From the NCBI GenBank assembly GCA_027924585.1, contig BSBM01000917.1, positions 9,911,501-9,975,500 of the forward strand: DNA of 64,000 nt, in the 5' to 3' direction. Every line of letters begins with the position of its first letter. Position 1 is the first letter of the stretch. Below are positions 24,541-37,585 of this stretch, piece by piece. Source of the DNA: Larix kaempferi (lineage: Eukaryota > Streptophyta > Pinopsida > Pinales > Pinaceae). Position numbers and translations under genes: made by a program. A model generated the notes under the pieces. That model had not been told where the DNA came from. It worked only from the letters and a program-made list of their open reading frames with translations, and made no database searches.

Positions 24541-26230
24541 CCGGACGAATGCGAAAACTGCATAAAGTCATTATGATGTAGAGTGTGCATACTTTGTTGA
24601 TTCCATTTATGAAATAAAACACATTTTCTAAAAACTCGTGTTTTTTAAGAAATCATGTAAACCTTCTAGAAGCTATGATTTTAAAAAACGCGGGATGTAA
24701 GCTTTTCTTATTTCCAAACGCATGTGCAAACTATAGAAATTCGTTATGACATAGAATGTGCATACTTTGTTGATTCCCTTTATGAAATAAAACACATTTT
24801 CTAAAAACTCGTGTTTTTTAAGAAATCATGTAAACCTTCTAGGAGCTGTGATTTTAAAAAACGGGGGATGTAAGCTTTTCTTATTTCCAAACGCATCCGC
24901 AAACTATAGAAAGTCGTTATGACTTAGAATGTGCATACTTTTTTGATTCCATTTATGAAATAAAACACATTTTCTCAAAACTCGTGTTTTTTAAGAAATC
25001 ATGTAAACCTTCTAGAAGCTGTGATTTTAAAAAATGGGGGAAGTAAGCTTTTCTTATTTCCGGACGCATGCACAAACTATAGAAAGTCGTTATGATGTAG
25101 AATGTGCATACTTTGTAGATTCCATTTATGAAATAAAACACATTTTCTAAAAACTCGTGTTTTTTAAGAAATCATGTAAACGTTCTAGGAGCTGTGATTT
25201 TAAAAAATGGGGGAAGTAAGCTTTTCTTATTTTCAAACGCATGCGCAAACTATAGAAAGTCGTTATGACGTAGAATGTGCATACTTTGTTGATTCCATTT
25301 AAGAAATAAAACGCATTTTCTAAAAACTCGTGTTTTTTATGAAATCATGTAAACCTTCTAGAAGCTGTGATTTTAAAAAACGGGGGAAGTCAGCTTTTAT
25401 TATTACCAAACGCATGTGCAAACTATAGAAATTCGTTATGACGTAGAATGTGCATACTCTGTAGATTCCATTTATGAAATAAAACACATTTTCTAAAAAC
25501 TCTTGTTTTTTAAAAAATCATGTAAACCTTCTAGAAGTTGTGATTTTAAAAAACGGTGGAAGTAAGCTTTTCTTATTTCCAGACGACTGAGCAAACTATA
25601 GAAAGTCATTATGACGTAGAATGTGCATACTTTGTAGATTCCATTTATTAAATAAAACACATTTTCTAAAAACTCGTGTTTTTTAAGAAATCATTTAAAC
25701 CTTCTAGAAGCTGTGATTTTAAAAAACGGGGGAAGTAAGCTTTTCTTATTTCCAAACACAAGCGCAAAGTATAGAAAGTCGTTATGACGTAGAATGTGCA
25801 TACTTTGTTGATTCCATTTTTGAAATAAAACACATTTTCTAAAAACTCGTGTTTTTTAATAAATCATGTAAACCTTCTAGAAGCTGTGATTTTAAAAAAC
25901 GGATCAAGTAAGCTTTTCTTATTTCCAAACGCATGCGCAAACTATAGAAAGACGTTATGACGTAGAATGTGCATACTTTGTTGATTCCATTTATTTAATA
26001 AAACACATTTTCTAAAAAGTCGTGTTTTTTAAGAAATCATTTAAATCTTCTAGAAGCTGTGATTTAAAAAACGGGGGAAGTAAGCTTTTCTTATTTCCAA
26101 ACTCATGCGCAAACTATAGAAAGTCGTTATGACGTAGAATGTGCATACTTTGTAGATTCCATTTATGAAATAAAACACATTTTCTAGAAACTTGTTTTTT
26201 TTACGAAATCATGTAAACCTTCTAGAAGCT
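24541..26230. repeat. Block collinear with 3.6-5.5 kb, one monomer missing
   Basis: The aaaactgcataaag marker at 24554 pairs with 3621 (offset 20,933 = 121 x 173). From about 25.2 kb onward the offset falls to 20,760 = 120 x 173, because the monomer equivalent to about 4.2-4.4 kb is absent here. Shared oddities include gtcagctttt with attaccaaac (near 25388 and 4628), cgcaaagtatag (25763), and the one-base-short gatttaaaaaacggg (near 26061). At about 26.23 kb the match jumps to the neighbourhood of 7.55 kb. Confidence 0.8.
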
Positions 26231-26239
26231 GTGATTTTA

Positions 26240-27850
26240 AAAAATGGTGGAAGTAAGCTTTTCTTATTTCCGGACGCATGCGCAAACTATAGAAAGTCGT
26301 TATGATGTAGAATGTTCATACTTTGTTGATTCCATTTATGAAATAAAACACATTTTCTAAAAACTCGTGTTTTTTAAGAAATCATGTAAACCTTCTAGAA
26401 GCTGTGATTTTAAAAAACGGGGGAAGTAAGAATTTCTTATTTCCAAATGCAAGCACAAACTATAGAAAGTCGTTATGACGTAGAATGTGCATACTTTGTT
26501 GATTCCATTTACGAAATAAAACACATTTTCTAAAAACTCGTGTTTTTTATGAAATCATGTAAACCTTCTAGAAGCTGTGATTTTAAAAAACGGTGGAAGT
26601 AAGCTTTTCTTATTTCCGGACGAATGCGCAAACTATAGAAAGTCGTTATGACGTAGAATGTGCATACTTTGATGATTCCTTTTATGAAATAAAACTCATT
26701 TTCTAAAAACTCGTGTGTTTTAAGAAATCATGTAAACCTTCTAGAATCTGTGATTTTAAAAAACGGTGGAAGTAAGCTTTTCTTTTTTCCAAACGCATGC
26801 GCAAACTATAGAAAGTCGTTATGATGTAGAATGTGCATACTTTGTTGATTCCATTTATGAAATAAAACACATTTTCTAAAAACTCGTGTTTTTTAAGAAA
26901 TCATGTAAACCTTCTAGAAGCTGTGATTTTAAAAAACGGGGGAAGTAAGCTTTTCTTATTTCCGGACGCATGCGCAAACTATAGAAAGTCGTTATGACGT
27001 AGAATGTGCATACTTTGTAAATTCCATTTATGAAATAAAACACATTTTCTAAAAACTCATGTTTTTTAAGAAATCATGTAAACCTTCTAGAAGCTGTGAT
27101 TTTAAAAAACGGGGGAAGTAAGCTTTTCTTATTTCCGGACGCATGCGCAAACTATAGAAAGTCGTTATGACGTAGAATGTGCATACTTTGTAGATTACAT
27201 TTATGAAATAAAACACATTTTCTAAAAACTCGTGTTTTTTACGAAATCATGTAAACCTTCTAGAAGCTGTGATTTTAAAAAACGGGGGAAGTAAGCTTTT
27301 CTTATTTCCGAATGCATGCGCAAACTATAGAAAGTCGTTATGACGTAGAATGTGCATACTTTGTAGATTCCATTTATGGAATAAAACATATTTTCTAAAA
27401 ACTCGTGTTTTTTACGAAATCATGTAAACCTTCTAGAAGCTGTGATTTTAAAAAACGGTGGAAGTAAGCTTTTCTTATTTCCGGACGAATGCGCAAACTA
27501 TAGAAAGTCGTTATGACGTAGAATGTGCATACTTTGTTGATTCCATTTATGAAATAAAACACATTTTCTAAAAACTCGTGTTTTTTAAGAAATCATGTAA
27601 ACCTTCTAGAATCTGCGATTTTAAAAAACAGGGGAGGTAAGCTTTTCTTATTTCCGAACGCATGCGCAAACTATAGAAAGTCGTTATGAGGTAGAATGTG
27701 CATACTTTGTTGATTCCATTTATGAAAAAAAACACATTTTCTAAAAACTCATGTTTTTTAAGAAATCATGTAAACCTTCTAGAACCTGTGATTTTAAAAA
27801 ACGGGGGAAGTAAGCTTTTCTTATTTCCCAACGCATGCGCAAACTATAGA
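26240..27850. repeat. Block collinear with 7.5-9.7 kb, with skipped monomers
   Basis: The segment starts with aaatggtggaag and gatgtagaatgttcatac, as at 7555-7640, then follows the order gatgattcc, ggatgcatgcgc-like, aatctgcg with caggggagg, and gaaaaaaaacac. It is shorter than its counterpart because individual monomers have been lost. The part from about 26.9 kb is reused at 42.6-43.6 kb (offset 15,746). Confidence 0.75.
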
Positions 27851-28850
27851 AAGTCGTTATGACGTAGAATGTGCATACTTTGTTGATTCCATTTATTTAA
27901 TAAAACAGATTTTCTAAAAACTCATGTTTTTTAAGAAATCATGTAAACCTTCTAGAAGCTGTGATTTTAAAAAACGGAGGAAGTAAGCTTTTCTTATTTC
28001 CAAATGCAAGCGCAAACTATAGAAAGTCGTTATGATGTAGAATGTGCATACTTTGTTGATTCCATTTATGAAATAAAACACATTTTCTAAAAACTTGTGT
28101 TTTTTACGAAATCATGTAAACCTTCTTGAAGCTGTGATTTTAAAAAACGGGGCAAGTAAGCTTTTCTTATTTCCAAACGCATGCGCAAACTATAGAAAGT
28201 CGTTATGACGTAGAATGTACATACTTTGTAGATTCCATTTATGAAATAAAACACATTTTCTAAAAACTCGTTGTTTTTTACAAAATTATGTAAACCTTCT
28301 AGAAGCTGTGATTTTAAAAAACGGGGGAAGTAAGCGTTTCTTATTTCCGGACGCATGCGCAAACTATAGAAAGTCGTTATGACGTAGAATGTGCATACTT
28401 TGTAGATTCCATTTATGTAATAAAACACATTTTCTAAAAACTCGTATTTTTTACTAAATCATGTAAACCTTTTAGAAGATGTGATTTTAAAAAACGGTGG
28501 AAGTAAGGTTTTCTTATTTCCGGACGAATGCGCAAACTATAGAAAGTAGTTATGACGTAGAATGTGCATACTTTGTTGATTCCATTGATGAAATAAAACA
28601 CATTTTCTAAAAACTCATTTTTTTTACGAAATTATGTAAACCTTCTAGAAGCTGTGATTTTAAAAAATGGTGGAAGTAAGCTTTTCTTATTTCCGGACGC
28701 ATGCGCAAACTATAGAAAGTCGTTATGATGTAGAATGTTCATACTTTGTTGATTCCATTTATGAAATAAAACACATTTTCTAAAAACTCGTGTTTTTTAA
28801 GAAATCATGTAAACCTTCTAGAAGCTGTGATTTTAAAAAACGGGGGAAGT
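27745..28850. repeat. 1.1-kb block shared with 31548-32650, copy 1
   Basis: Offset 3,803, about 22 monomers, anchored by tctagaacctgtg (27778 and 31581) and caaatgcaagcgc (28001 and 31804). It contains a monomer with one inserted base (actcgttgtttttt near 28265), which joins two frames on the minus strand into a 113-codon open frame (28087-28428). That frame is a repeat artefact: it reads the same sequence twice and has no start, promoter or codon signal of its own. Confidence 0.8.
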
Positions 28851-28909
28851 AAGAATTTCTTATTTCCAAACGCAAGCGCAAACTATAGAAAGTTGTTACG
28901 ACGTAGAAT

Positions 28910-30080
28910 GTCCATACTTTGTTGATTCCATTTATGAAATAAAACACATTTTCTAAAAACTCGTGTTTTTTAAGAAGTCATGTAAACCTTCTAGAAGCTG
29001 TGATTTTAAAAAACAGTGGAAGTAAGCTTTTCTTTTTCCGGACGCATGCGCAAACTATAGAAAGTCGTTATGACGTAGAATTTGCATACTTTGATGATTC
29101 CTTTTATGAAATAAAACTCATTTTCTAAAAACTCGTGTTTTTTAAGAAATCATGTAAACCTTCTAGAATCTGTGATTTTAAAAAACGGTGGAAGTAAGCT
29201 TTTCTTTTTTCCAAACGCATGCGCAAACTATAGAAAGTCGTTATGACGTAGAATGTGCATACTTTGTAGATTCCATTTATGAAATAAAACACATTTTCTA
29301 AAAACTCGTGTTTTTTAAGAAATCATATAAACCTTCTAGAAGCTGTGATTTTAAAAAATGGGGGAAGTAAGCTTTTCTTATTTCCGGACACATGCGCAAA
29401 CTATAGAAAGTCGTTATGACGTAGAATGTGCATACTTTGTTGATTCCATTTATGAAATAAAACACATTTTCTAAAAACTCGTGTTTTTTAAGAAATCATG
29501 TAAACCTTCTAGAAGCTGTGATTTTAAAAAATGGGGGAAGTAAGCTATTCTTATTTCCGGACGCATGCGCAAACTATAGAAAGTCGTTATGACGTAGAAT
29601 GTGCATACTTTGTTGAATCCATTTATGAAATAAAACACATTTTCTAAAAACTCGTGTTTTTTAAGAAATCATGTAAACCTTCTAGAAGCTGTGATTTTAA
29701 AAAACGGGGGAAGTAAGCTATTCTTATTTCCAAACGCATGCACAAACTATAGAAAGTCGTTATGACGTAGAATGTGCATACTTTGTAAATTCGACTTATG
29801 AAATAAAACACATTTTCTAAAAACTCGTGTTTTTTACAAAATCATGTAAACCTTCTAGAAGCTGTGATTTTGAAAAACGCTGGAAGTAAGCTTTTCTTAT
29901 TTCCGGACGCATGCGCAAACAATCGAAAGTCGTTATCACGTAGAATGTGCATACTTTGTAGATTCCATTTATGAAATAAAACACATTTCTAAAAACTCGT
30001 GTTTTTTACGTAATCATGTAAACCTTCTAGAAGCTGTGATTTTAAAAAACGGGGGAAGTAAGCTTTTCTTATTTCCGGCC
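28910..30080. repeat. 8-monomer block, copy 1
   Basis: Matches 30292-31460 at a constant offset of 1,382, which is 8 x 173 minus 2 because the block holds short monomers. Markers are taagaagtca (28971 and 30353), the 195-bp gatgattcc module, tcgacttatg (29791 and 31173) and cacatttctaaaaac. About 212 bp of other monomer sequence (30081-30291) lies between the copies. Confidence 0.85.
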
Positions 30081-30291
30081 GCATGCGCAAACTATAGAAA
30101 GTCGTTATGACGTAGAAAGTGCATACTTTGTTGATTCCATTTATGAAATAAAACACATTTTCTAAAAACTCGTGTTTTTTAAGAAATCATGTAAACCCTC
30201 TAGAATCTGTGATTTTAAAAAACGGTGGAAGTAAAGTTTTCTTATTTCCAGACGCATGCGCAAACTATAGAAAGTCGTTATGACGTAGAAT

Positions 30292-31460
30292 GTGCATACT
30301 TTGTTGATTCCATTTATGAAATAAAACACATTTTCTAAAAACTCGTGTTTTTTAAGAAGTCATGTAAACCTTCTAGAAGCTGTGATTTTAAAAAACGGTG
30401 GAAGTAAGCTTTTCTTTTTCCGGACGCATGCGCAAACTATAGAAAGTCGTTATGACGTAGAATTTGCATACTTTGATGATTCCTTTTATGAAATAAAACT
30501 CATTTTCTAAAAACTCGTGTTTTTTAAGAAATCATGTAAACCTTCTAGAATCTGTGATTTTAAAAAACGGTGGAAGTAAGCTTTTCTTTTTTCCAAACGC
30601 ATGCGCAAACTATAGAAAGTCGTTATGACGTAGAATGTGCATACTTTGTAGATTCCATTTATGAAATAAAACACATTTTCTAAAAACTCGTGTTTTTTAA
30701 GAAATCATATAAACCTTCTAGAAGCTGTGATTTTAAAAAATGGGGGAAGTAAGCTTTTCTTATTTCCGGACACATGCGCAAACTATAGAAAGTCGTTATG
30801 ACGTAGAATGTGCATACTTTGTTGATTCCATTTATGAAATAAAACACATTTTCTAAAACCTCGTCTTTTTTAAGAAATCATGTAAACCTTCTAGAAGCTG
30901 TGATTTTAAAAAATGGGGGAAGTAAGCTATTCTTATTTCCGGACGCATGCGCAAACTATAGAAAGTCGTTATGACGTAGAATGTGCATACTTTGTTGATT
31001 CCATTTATGAAATAAAACACATTTTCTAAAAACTCGTGTTTTTTAAGAAATCATGTAAACCTTCTAGAAGCTGTGATTTTAAAAAACGGGGGAAGTAAGC
31101 TATTCTTATTTCCAAACGCATGCACAAACTATAGAAAGTCGTTATGACGTAGAATGTGCATACTTTGTAAATTCGACTTATGAAATAAAACACATTTTCT
31201 AAAAACTCATGTTTTTTACAAAATCATGTAAACCTTCTAGAAGCTGTGATTTTGAAAAACGCTGGAAGTAAGCTTTTCTTATTTCCGGACGCATGCGCAA
31301 ACAATAGAAAGTCGTTATCACGTAGAATGTGCATACTTTGTAGATTCCATTTATGAAATAAAACACATTTCTAAAAACTCGTGTTTTTTACGTAATCATG
31401 TAAACCTTCTAGAAACTGTGATTTTAAAAAACGGGGGAAGTAAGCTTTTCTTATTTCCCA
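30292..31460. repeat. 8-monomer block, copy 2
   Basis: Second member of the 1,382-bp-offset pair. At its right end the sequence switches from the expected ccggccgc to cccaacgc near 31461, entering a monomer type seen at 27.8 kb. That switch marks a recombination junction. Confidence 0.85.
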
Positions 31461-31547
31461 ACGCATGCGCAAACTATAGAAAGTCGTTATGACATAGAAT
31501 GTGCATACTTTGTTGATTTCATTTATTTAATAAAACAGATTTTCTAA

Positions 31548-32650
31548 AAACTCATGTTTTTTAAGAAATCATGTAAACCTTCTAGAACCTGTGATTTTAA
31601 AAAACGGGGGAAGTAAGCTTTTCTTATTTCCCAACGCATGCGCAAACTATAGAAAGTCGTTATGACGTAGAATGTGCATACTTTGTTGATTCCATTTATT
31701 TAATAAAACAGATTTTCTAAAAACTCATGTTTTTTAAGAAATCATGTAAACCTTCTAGAAGCTATGATTTTAAAAAACGGAGGAAGTAAGCTTTTCTTAT
31801 TTCCAAATGCAAGCGCAAACTATAGAAAGTCGTTATGATGTAGAATGTGCATACTTTGTTGATTCCATTTATGAAATAAAACACATTTTCTAGAAACTTG
31901 TGTTTTTTACGAAATCATGTAAACCTTCTTGAAGCTGTGATTTTAAAAAACGGGGGAAGTAAGCTTTTCTTATTTCCAAACGCATGCGCAAACTATAGAA
32001 AGTCGTTATGACGTAGAATGTACATACTTTGTAGATTCCATTTATGAAATAAAACACATTTTCTAAAAACTCGTGTTTTTTACAAAATTATGTAAACCTT
32101 CTAGAAGCTGTGATTTTAAAAAACGGGGGAAGTAAGCGTTTCTTATTTCCGGACGCATGCGCAAAGTATAGAAAGTCGTTATGACGTAGAATGTGCATAC
32201 TTTGTAGATTCCATTTATGTAATAAAACACATTTTCTAAAAACTCGTATTTTTTACTAAATCATGTAAACCTTTTAGAAGATGTGATTTTAAAAAACGGT
32301 GGAAGTAAGGTTTTCTTATTTCCGGACGAATGCGCAAACTATAGAAAGTAGTTATGACGTAGAATGTGCATACTTTGTTGATTCCATTGATGAAATAAAA
32401 CACATTTTCTAAAAACTCATTTTTTTTACGAAATTATGTAAACCTTCTAGAAGCTGTGATTTTAAAAAATGGTGGAAGTAAGCTTTTCTTATTTCCGGAC
32501 GCATGCGCAAACTATAGAAAGTCGTTATGATGTAGAATGTTCATACTTTGTTGATTCCATTTATGAAATAAAACACATTTTCTAAAAACTCGTGTTTTTT
32601 AAGAAATCATGTAAACCTTCTAGAAGCTGTGATTTTAAAAAACGGGGGAA
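31548..32650. repeat. 1.1-kb block shared with 27745-28850, copy 2
   Basis: Collinear with the copy at 27.7 kb but without the inserted base near 28271, so the long minus-strand frame found there is broken here. It diverges after about 32650 (aagcttttc with ccggccgc instead of aagaatttc). Confidence 0.8.
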
Positions 32651-33229
32651 GTAAGCTTTTCTTATTTCCGGCCGCATGCGCAAACTATAGAAAGTCGTTA
32701 TGACGTAGAAAGTGCATACTTTGTTGATTCCATTTATGAAATAAAACACATTTTCTAAAAACTCGTGTTTTTTAAGAAATCATGTAAACCCTCTAGAATC
32801 TGTGATTTTAAAAAACGGTGGAAGTAAGCTTTTCTTATTTCCAGACGCATGCGCAAACTATAGAAAGTCGTTATGACGTAGAATGTGCATACTTTGTTGA
32901 TTCCATTTATGAAATAAAACACATTTGCTAAAAACTCGTGTTTTTTGAGAAATCATGTAAACCTTCTAGAAGCTGTGATTTTAAAAAACGGGGGAAGTAA
33001 GCTATTCTTATTTCCAAACGCATGCGCAAACTATAGAAAGTCGTTATGACGTAGAATGTGCATACTTTGTTGATTCCATTTATGAAATAAAACACATTTT
33101 CTAAAAACTCATGTTTTTTAAGAAATCATGTAAACCTTCTAGAAGCTGTGATTTTAAAAAATGGGGGAAGTAAGCTTTTCTTATTTCCGGACACATGCGC
33201 AAACTATAGAAAGTCGTTATGACGTAGAA
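32109..33229. repeat. 1,121-bp out-of-register tandem duplication, copy 1
   Basis: Matches 33230-34350 at an offset of 1,121 = 6 x 173 + 83. Unlike the other blocks the unit is not a whole number of monomers. It begins at the tgtg of ctgtgatttt (32109-32112). Anchors are gcaaagtata (32161 and 33282) and aagcgtttc. Confidence 0.9.
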
Positions 33230-34350
33230 TGTGATTTTAAAAAACGGGGGAAGTAAGCGTTTCTTATTTCCGGACGCATGCGCAAAGTATAGAAAGTCGT
33301 TATGACGTAGAATGTGCATACTTTGTAGATTCCATTTATGTAATAAAACACATTTTCTAAAAACTCGTATTTTTTACTAAATCATGTAAACCTTTTAGAA
33401 GATGTGATTTTAAAAAACGGTGGAAGTAAGGTTTTCTTATTTCCGGACGAATGCGCAAACTATAGAAAGTAGTTATGACGTAGAATGTGCATACTTTGTT
33501 GATTCCATTGATGAAATAAAACACATTTTCTAAAAACTCATTTTTTTTACGAAATTATGTAAACCTTCTAGAAGCTGTGATTTTAAAAAATGGTGGAAGT
33601 AAGCTTTTCTTATTTCCGGACGCATGCGCAAACTATAGAAAGTCGTTATGATGTAGAATGTTCATACTTTGTTGATTCCATTTATGAAATAAAACACATT
33701 TTCTAAAAACTCGTGTTTTTTAAGAAATCATGTAAACCTTCTAGAAGCTGTGATTTTAAAAAATGGGGGAAGTAAGCTTTTCTTATTTCCGGCCGCATGC
33801 GCAAACTATAGAAAGTCGTTATGACGTAGAAAGTGCATACTTTGTTGATTCCATTTATGAAATAAAACACATTTTCTAAAAACTCGTGTTTTTTAAGAAA
33901 TCATGTAAACCCTCTAGAATCTGTGATTTTAAAAAACGGTGGAAGTAAACTTTTCTTATTTCCAGACGCATGCGCAAACTATAGAAAGTCGTTATGACGT
34001 AGAATGTGCATACTTTGTTGATTCCATTTATGAAATAAAACACATTTGCTAAAAACTCGTGTTTTTTGAGAAATCATGTAAACCTTCTAGAAGCTGTGAT
34101 TTTAAAAAACGGGGGAAGTAAGCTATTCTTATTTCCAAACGCATGCGCAAACTATAGAAAGTCGTTATGACGTAGAATGTGCATACTTTGTTGATTCCAT
34201 TTATGAAATAAAACACATTTTCTAAAAACTCATGTTTTTTAAGAAATCATGTAAACCTTCTAGAAGCTGTGATTTTAAAAAATGGGGGAAGTAAGCTTTT
34301 CTTATTTCCGGACACATGCGCAAACTATAGAAAGTCGTTATGACGTAGAA
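33230..34350. repeat. 1,121-bp out-of-register tandem duplication, copy 2
   Basis: Begins at 33230-33233, where gaatgtg from one phase is joined to gtgatttt from another, leaving an 83-bp partial monomer. The shared TGTG is a 4-bp microhomology. At 34351 the sequence resumes with the gcatactttg that copy 1 would have had next, as expected for a tandem duplication. A 72-codon minus-strand frame (33101-33319) exists only because of this join. Confidence 0.9.
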
Positions 34351-34389
34351 TGTGCATACTTTGTAGATTCCATTTACGAAATAAAACAC

Positions 34390-35230
34390 ATTTTCTAAAA
34401 ACTCGTGTTTTTTATGAAATCATGTAAACCTTCTAGAAGCTGTGATTTTAAAAAACGGGGGAAGTCAGCTTTTCTTATTACCAAACGCATGTGCAAACTA
34501 TAGAAATTCGTTATGACGTAGAATGTGCATACTCTGTAGATTCCATTTATGAAATAAAACACATTTTCTAAAAACTCTTGTTTTTTAAAAAATCATGTAA
34601 ACCTTCTAGAAGCTGTGATTTTAAAAAACGGTGGAAGTAAGCTTTTCTTATTTCCAGACGACTGAGCAAACTATAGAAAGTCATTATGACGTAGAATGTG
34701 CATACTTTGTAGATTCCATTTATTAAATAAAACACATTTTCTAAAAACTCGTGTTTTTTAAGAAATCATGTAAACCTTCTAGAAGCTGTGATTTTAAAAA
34801 ACGGGGGAAGTAAGCTTTTCTTATTTCCAAACACAAGCGCAAAGTATAGAAAGTCGTTATGACGTAGAATGTGCATACTTTGTTGATTCCATTTTTGAAA
34901 TAAAACACATTTTCTAAAAACTCGTGTTTTTTAATAAATCATGTAAACCTTCTAAAAGCTTTGATTTTAAAAAATGGATCAAGTAAGCTTTTCTTATTTC
35001 CAAACGCATGCGCAAACTATAGAAAGTCGTTATGACGTAGAATGTGCATACTTTGTTGATTCCATTTATTTAATAAAACACATTTTCTAAAAAGTCATGT
35101 TTTTTAAGAAATCATTTAAACCTTCTAGAAGCTGTGATTTAAAAAACGGGGGAAGTAAGCTTTTCTTATTTCCAAACTCATGCGCAAACTATAGAAAGTC
35201 GTTATGACGTAGAATGTGCATACTTTGTAG
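34390..35230. repeat. Block collinear with 25.3-26.2 kb
   Basis: Shares gtcagctttt with attaccaaac, the agacgactgagc monomer (34656 and 25581), cgcaaagtatag and the short gatttaaaaaacggg. It is entered from a ttccatttacgaaat monomer near 34371 and left at about 35.23 kb, where the order jumps to that of 27.5 kb; both edges are recombination junctions. Confidence 0.8.
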
Positions 35231-35231
35231 A

Positions 35232-37547
35232 TTCCATTTATGAAATAAAACACATTTTCTAAAAACTCGTGTTTTTTAAGAAATCATGTAAACCTTCTAG
35301 AATCTGCGATTTTAAAAAACAGGGGAGGTAAGCTTTTCTTATTTCCGAACGCATGCGCAAACTATAGAAAGTCGTTATGATGTAGAATGTGCATACTTTG
35401 TTGATTCCATTTATGAAAAAAAACACATTTTCTAAAAACTCATGTTTTTTAAGAAATCATGTAAACCTTCTAGAACCTGTGATTTTAAAAAACGGGGAAG
35501 TAAGCTTTTCTTATTTCCCAACGCATGCGCAAACTATAGAAAGTCGTTATGACGTAGAATGTGCATACTTTGTTGATTCCATTTATTTAATAAAACACAT
35601 TTTCTAAAAACTCGTGTTTTTTAAGAAATCATGTAAACCTTCTAGAGGCTGTGATTTTAAAAAACGGTGGAAGTAAGCTTTTCTTATTTCCAGACGCATG
35701 TGCAAACTATAGAAAGTCGTTATGACGTAGAATGTGCATACTTTGATGATTCCTTTTATGAAATAAAACTCATTTTCTAAAAACTCGTGTTTTTTACGAA
35801 ATTATGTAAACCTTCTAGAAGCTGTGATTTTAAAAAAAGGTGGAAGTAAGCTTTTCTTATTTCTAGACGCATGCGCAATCTATAGAAAGTCGTTATGACG
35901 TAGAATGTGCATACTTTGTTGATTCCATTTATGAAATAAAACACATTTTCTAAAAACTCATGTTTTTTAAGAAATCATGTAAACCTTCTAGAAGCTGTGA
36001 TTTTAAAAAACGGAGGAAGTAAGCTTTTCTTATTTCCAAACGCAAGCGCAAACTATAGAAAGTCGTTATGATGTAGAATGTGCATACTTTGTTGATTCCA
36101 TTTATGAAATAAAACACATTTTCTAAAAACTTGTGTTTTTTACGAAATCATGTAAACCTTCTTGAAGCTGTGATTTTAAAAAACGGGGGAAGTAAGCTTT
36201 TCTTATTTCCAAACGCATGCGCAAACTATAGAAAGTCGTTATGACGTAGAATGTACATACTTTGTAGATTCCATTTATGAAATAAAACAAATTTTCTAAA
36301 AACTCGTGTTTTTTACAAAATTATGTAAACCTTCTAGAAGCTGTGATTTTAAAAAACGGGGGAAGTAAGCTTTTCTTATTTCCAAATGCATGCGCAAACT
36401 ATAGAAAGTCGTTATGATGTAGAATGTGCATACTTTGTAGATTCCATTTATGAAATAAAACACATTTTCTAAAAACTTGTGTTTTTTACGAAATCATGTA
36501 AACCTTCTAGAAGCTGTGATTTTAAAAAACGGGGGAAGTAAGCGTTTCTTATTTCCGGACGCATGCGCAAACTATAGAAAGTCGTTATGACGTAGAATGT
36601 GCATACTTTGTTGATTCCATTTATGTAATAAAACACATTTTCTAAAAACTCTTATTTTTTACGAAATCATGTAAACCTTTTAGAAGATGTGATTTTAAAA
36701 AACGGTGGAAGTAAGGTTTTCTTATTTCCGGACGAATGCGCAAACTATAGAAAGTAGTTATGACGTAGAATGTGCATACTTTGTTGATTCCATTGATGAA
36801 ATAAAACACGTTTTCTAAAAACTCATTTTTTTTACGAAATTATGTAAACCTTCTAGAAGCTGTGATTTTAAAAAATGGTGGAAGTAAGCTTTTCTTATTT
36901 CCGGACGCATGCGCAAACTATAGAAAGTCGTTATGATGTAGAATGTTCATACTTTGTTGATTCCATTTATGAAATAAAACACATTTTCTAAAAACTCGTG
37001 TTTTTTAAGAAATCATGTAAACCTTCTAGAAGCTGTGATTTTAAAAAACGGGGGAAGTAAGAATTTATTATTTCCAAACGCAAGCGCAAACTATAGAAAG
37101 TCGTTATGACGTAGAATGTGCATACTTTGTTGATTCCATTTATGAAATAAAACACATTTTCTAAAAACTCGTGTTTTTTAAGAAGTCATGTAAACCTTCT
37201 AGAAGCTGTGATTTTAAAAAACGGTGGAAGTAAGCTTTTCTTTTTCCGGACGCATGCGCAAACTATAGAAAGTCGTTATGACGTAGAATTTGCATACTTT
37301 GATGATTCCTTTTATGAAATAAAACTCATTTTCTAAAAACTCGTGTTTTTTAAGAAATCATGTAAACCTTCTAGAATCTGTGATTTTAAAAAACGGTGGA
37401 AGTAAGCTTTTCTTTTTTCCAAACGCATGCGCAAACTATAGAAAGTCGTTATGACGTAGAATGTGCATACTTTGTTGATTCCATTTATGAAATAAAACAC
37501 ATTTTCTAAAAACTCGTGTTTTTTAAGAAATCATGTAAACCTTCTAG
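35232..37547. repeat. 2.3-kb block shared with 43287-45603, copy 1
   Basis: Offset 8,055 at 35301 (aatctgcgat) and 8,056 from 35745 on. The change comes from one lost g at about 35497 (aacggggaag), which also creates the 72-codon frame at 35389-35607. It contains the 195-bp module at 37231-37425. Confidence 0.88.
36239..37291. repeat. 1.05-kb block duplicated at 37724-38776, copy 1
   Basis: Pairs with 37724-38776 at offset 1,485. Anchors are gacgtagaatgtacatac (36243 and 37728), aaatgca (36384 and 37869) and ttatgtaata (36621 and 38106). The copy starts at the TTAT of cgttatgacg. Confidence 0.88.
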
Positions 37548-37585
37548 ATGCTGTGATTTTAAAAAATGAGGGAAGTAAGCTTTTC

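Noticed and set aside
28087-28428. Longest open frame, 113 codons on the minus strand
   Set aside because: It is two monomer readings joined by a one-base insertion near 28271, and the related block at 31.5-32.6 kb lacks the insertion.
29785-29800. tcgacttatg monomers as boundaries of an inserted mobile element
   Set aside because: The change is only a few bases inside a normal monomer, with no target-site duplication, terminal repeats or extra length.
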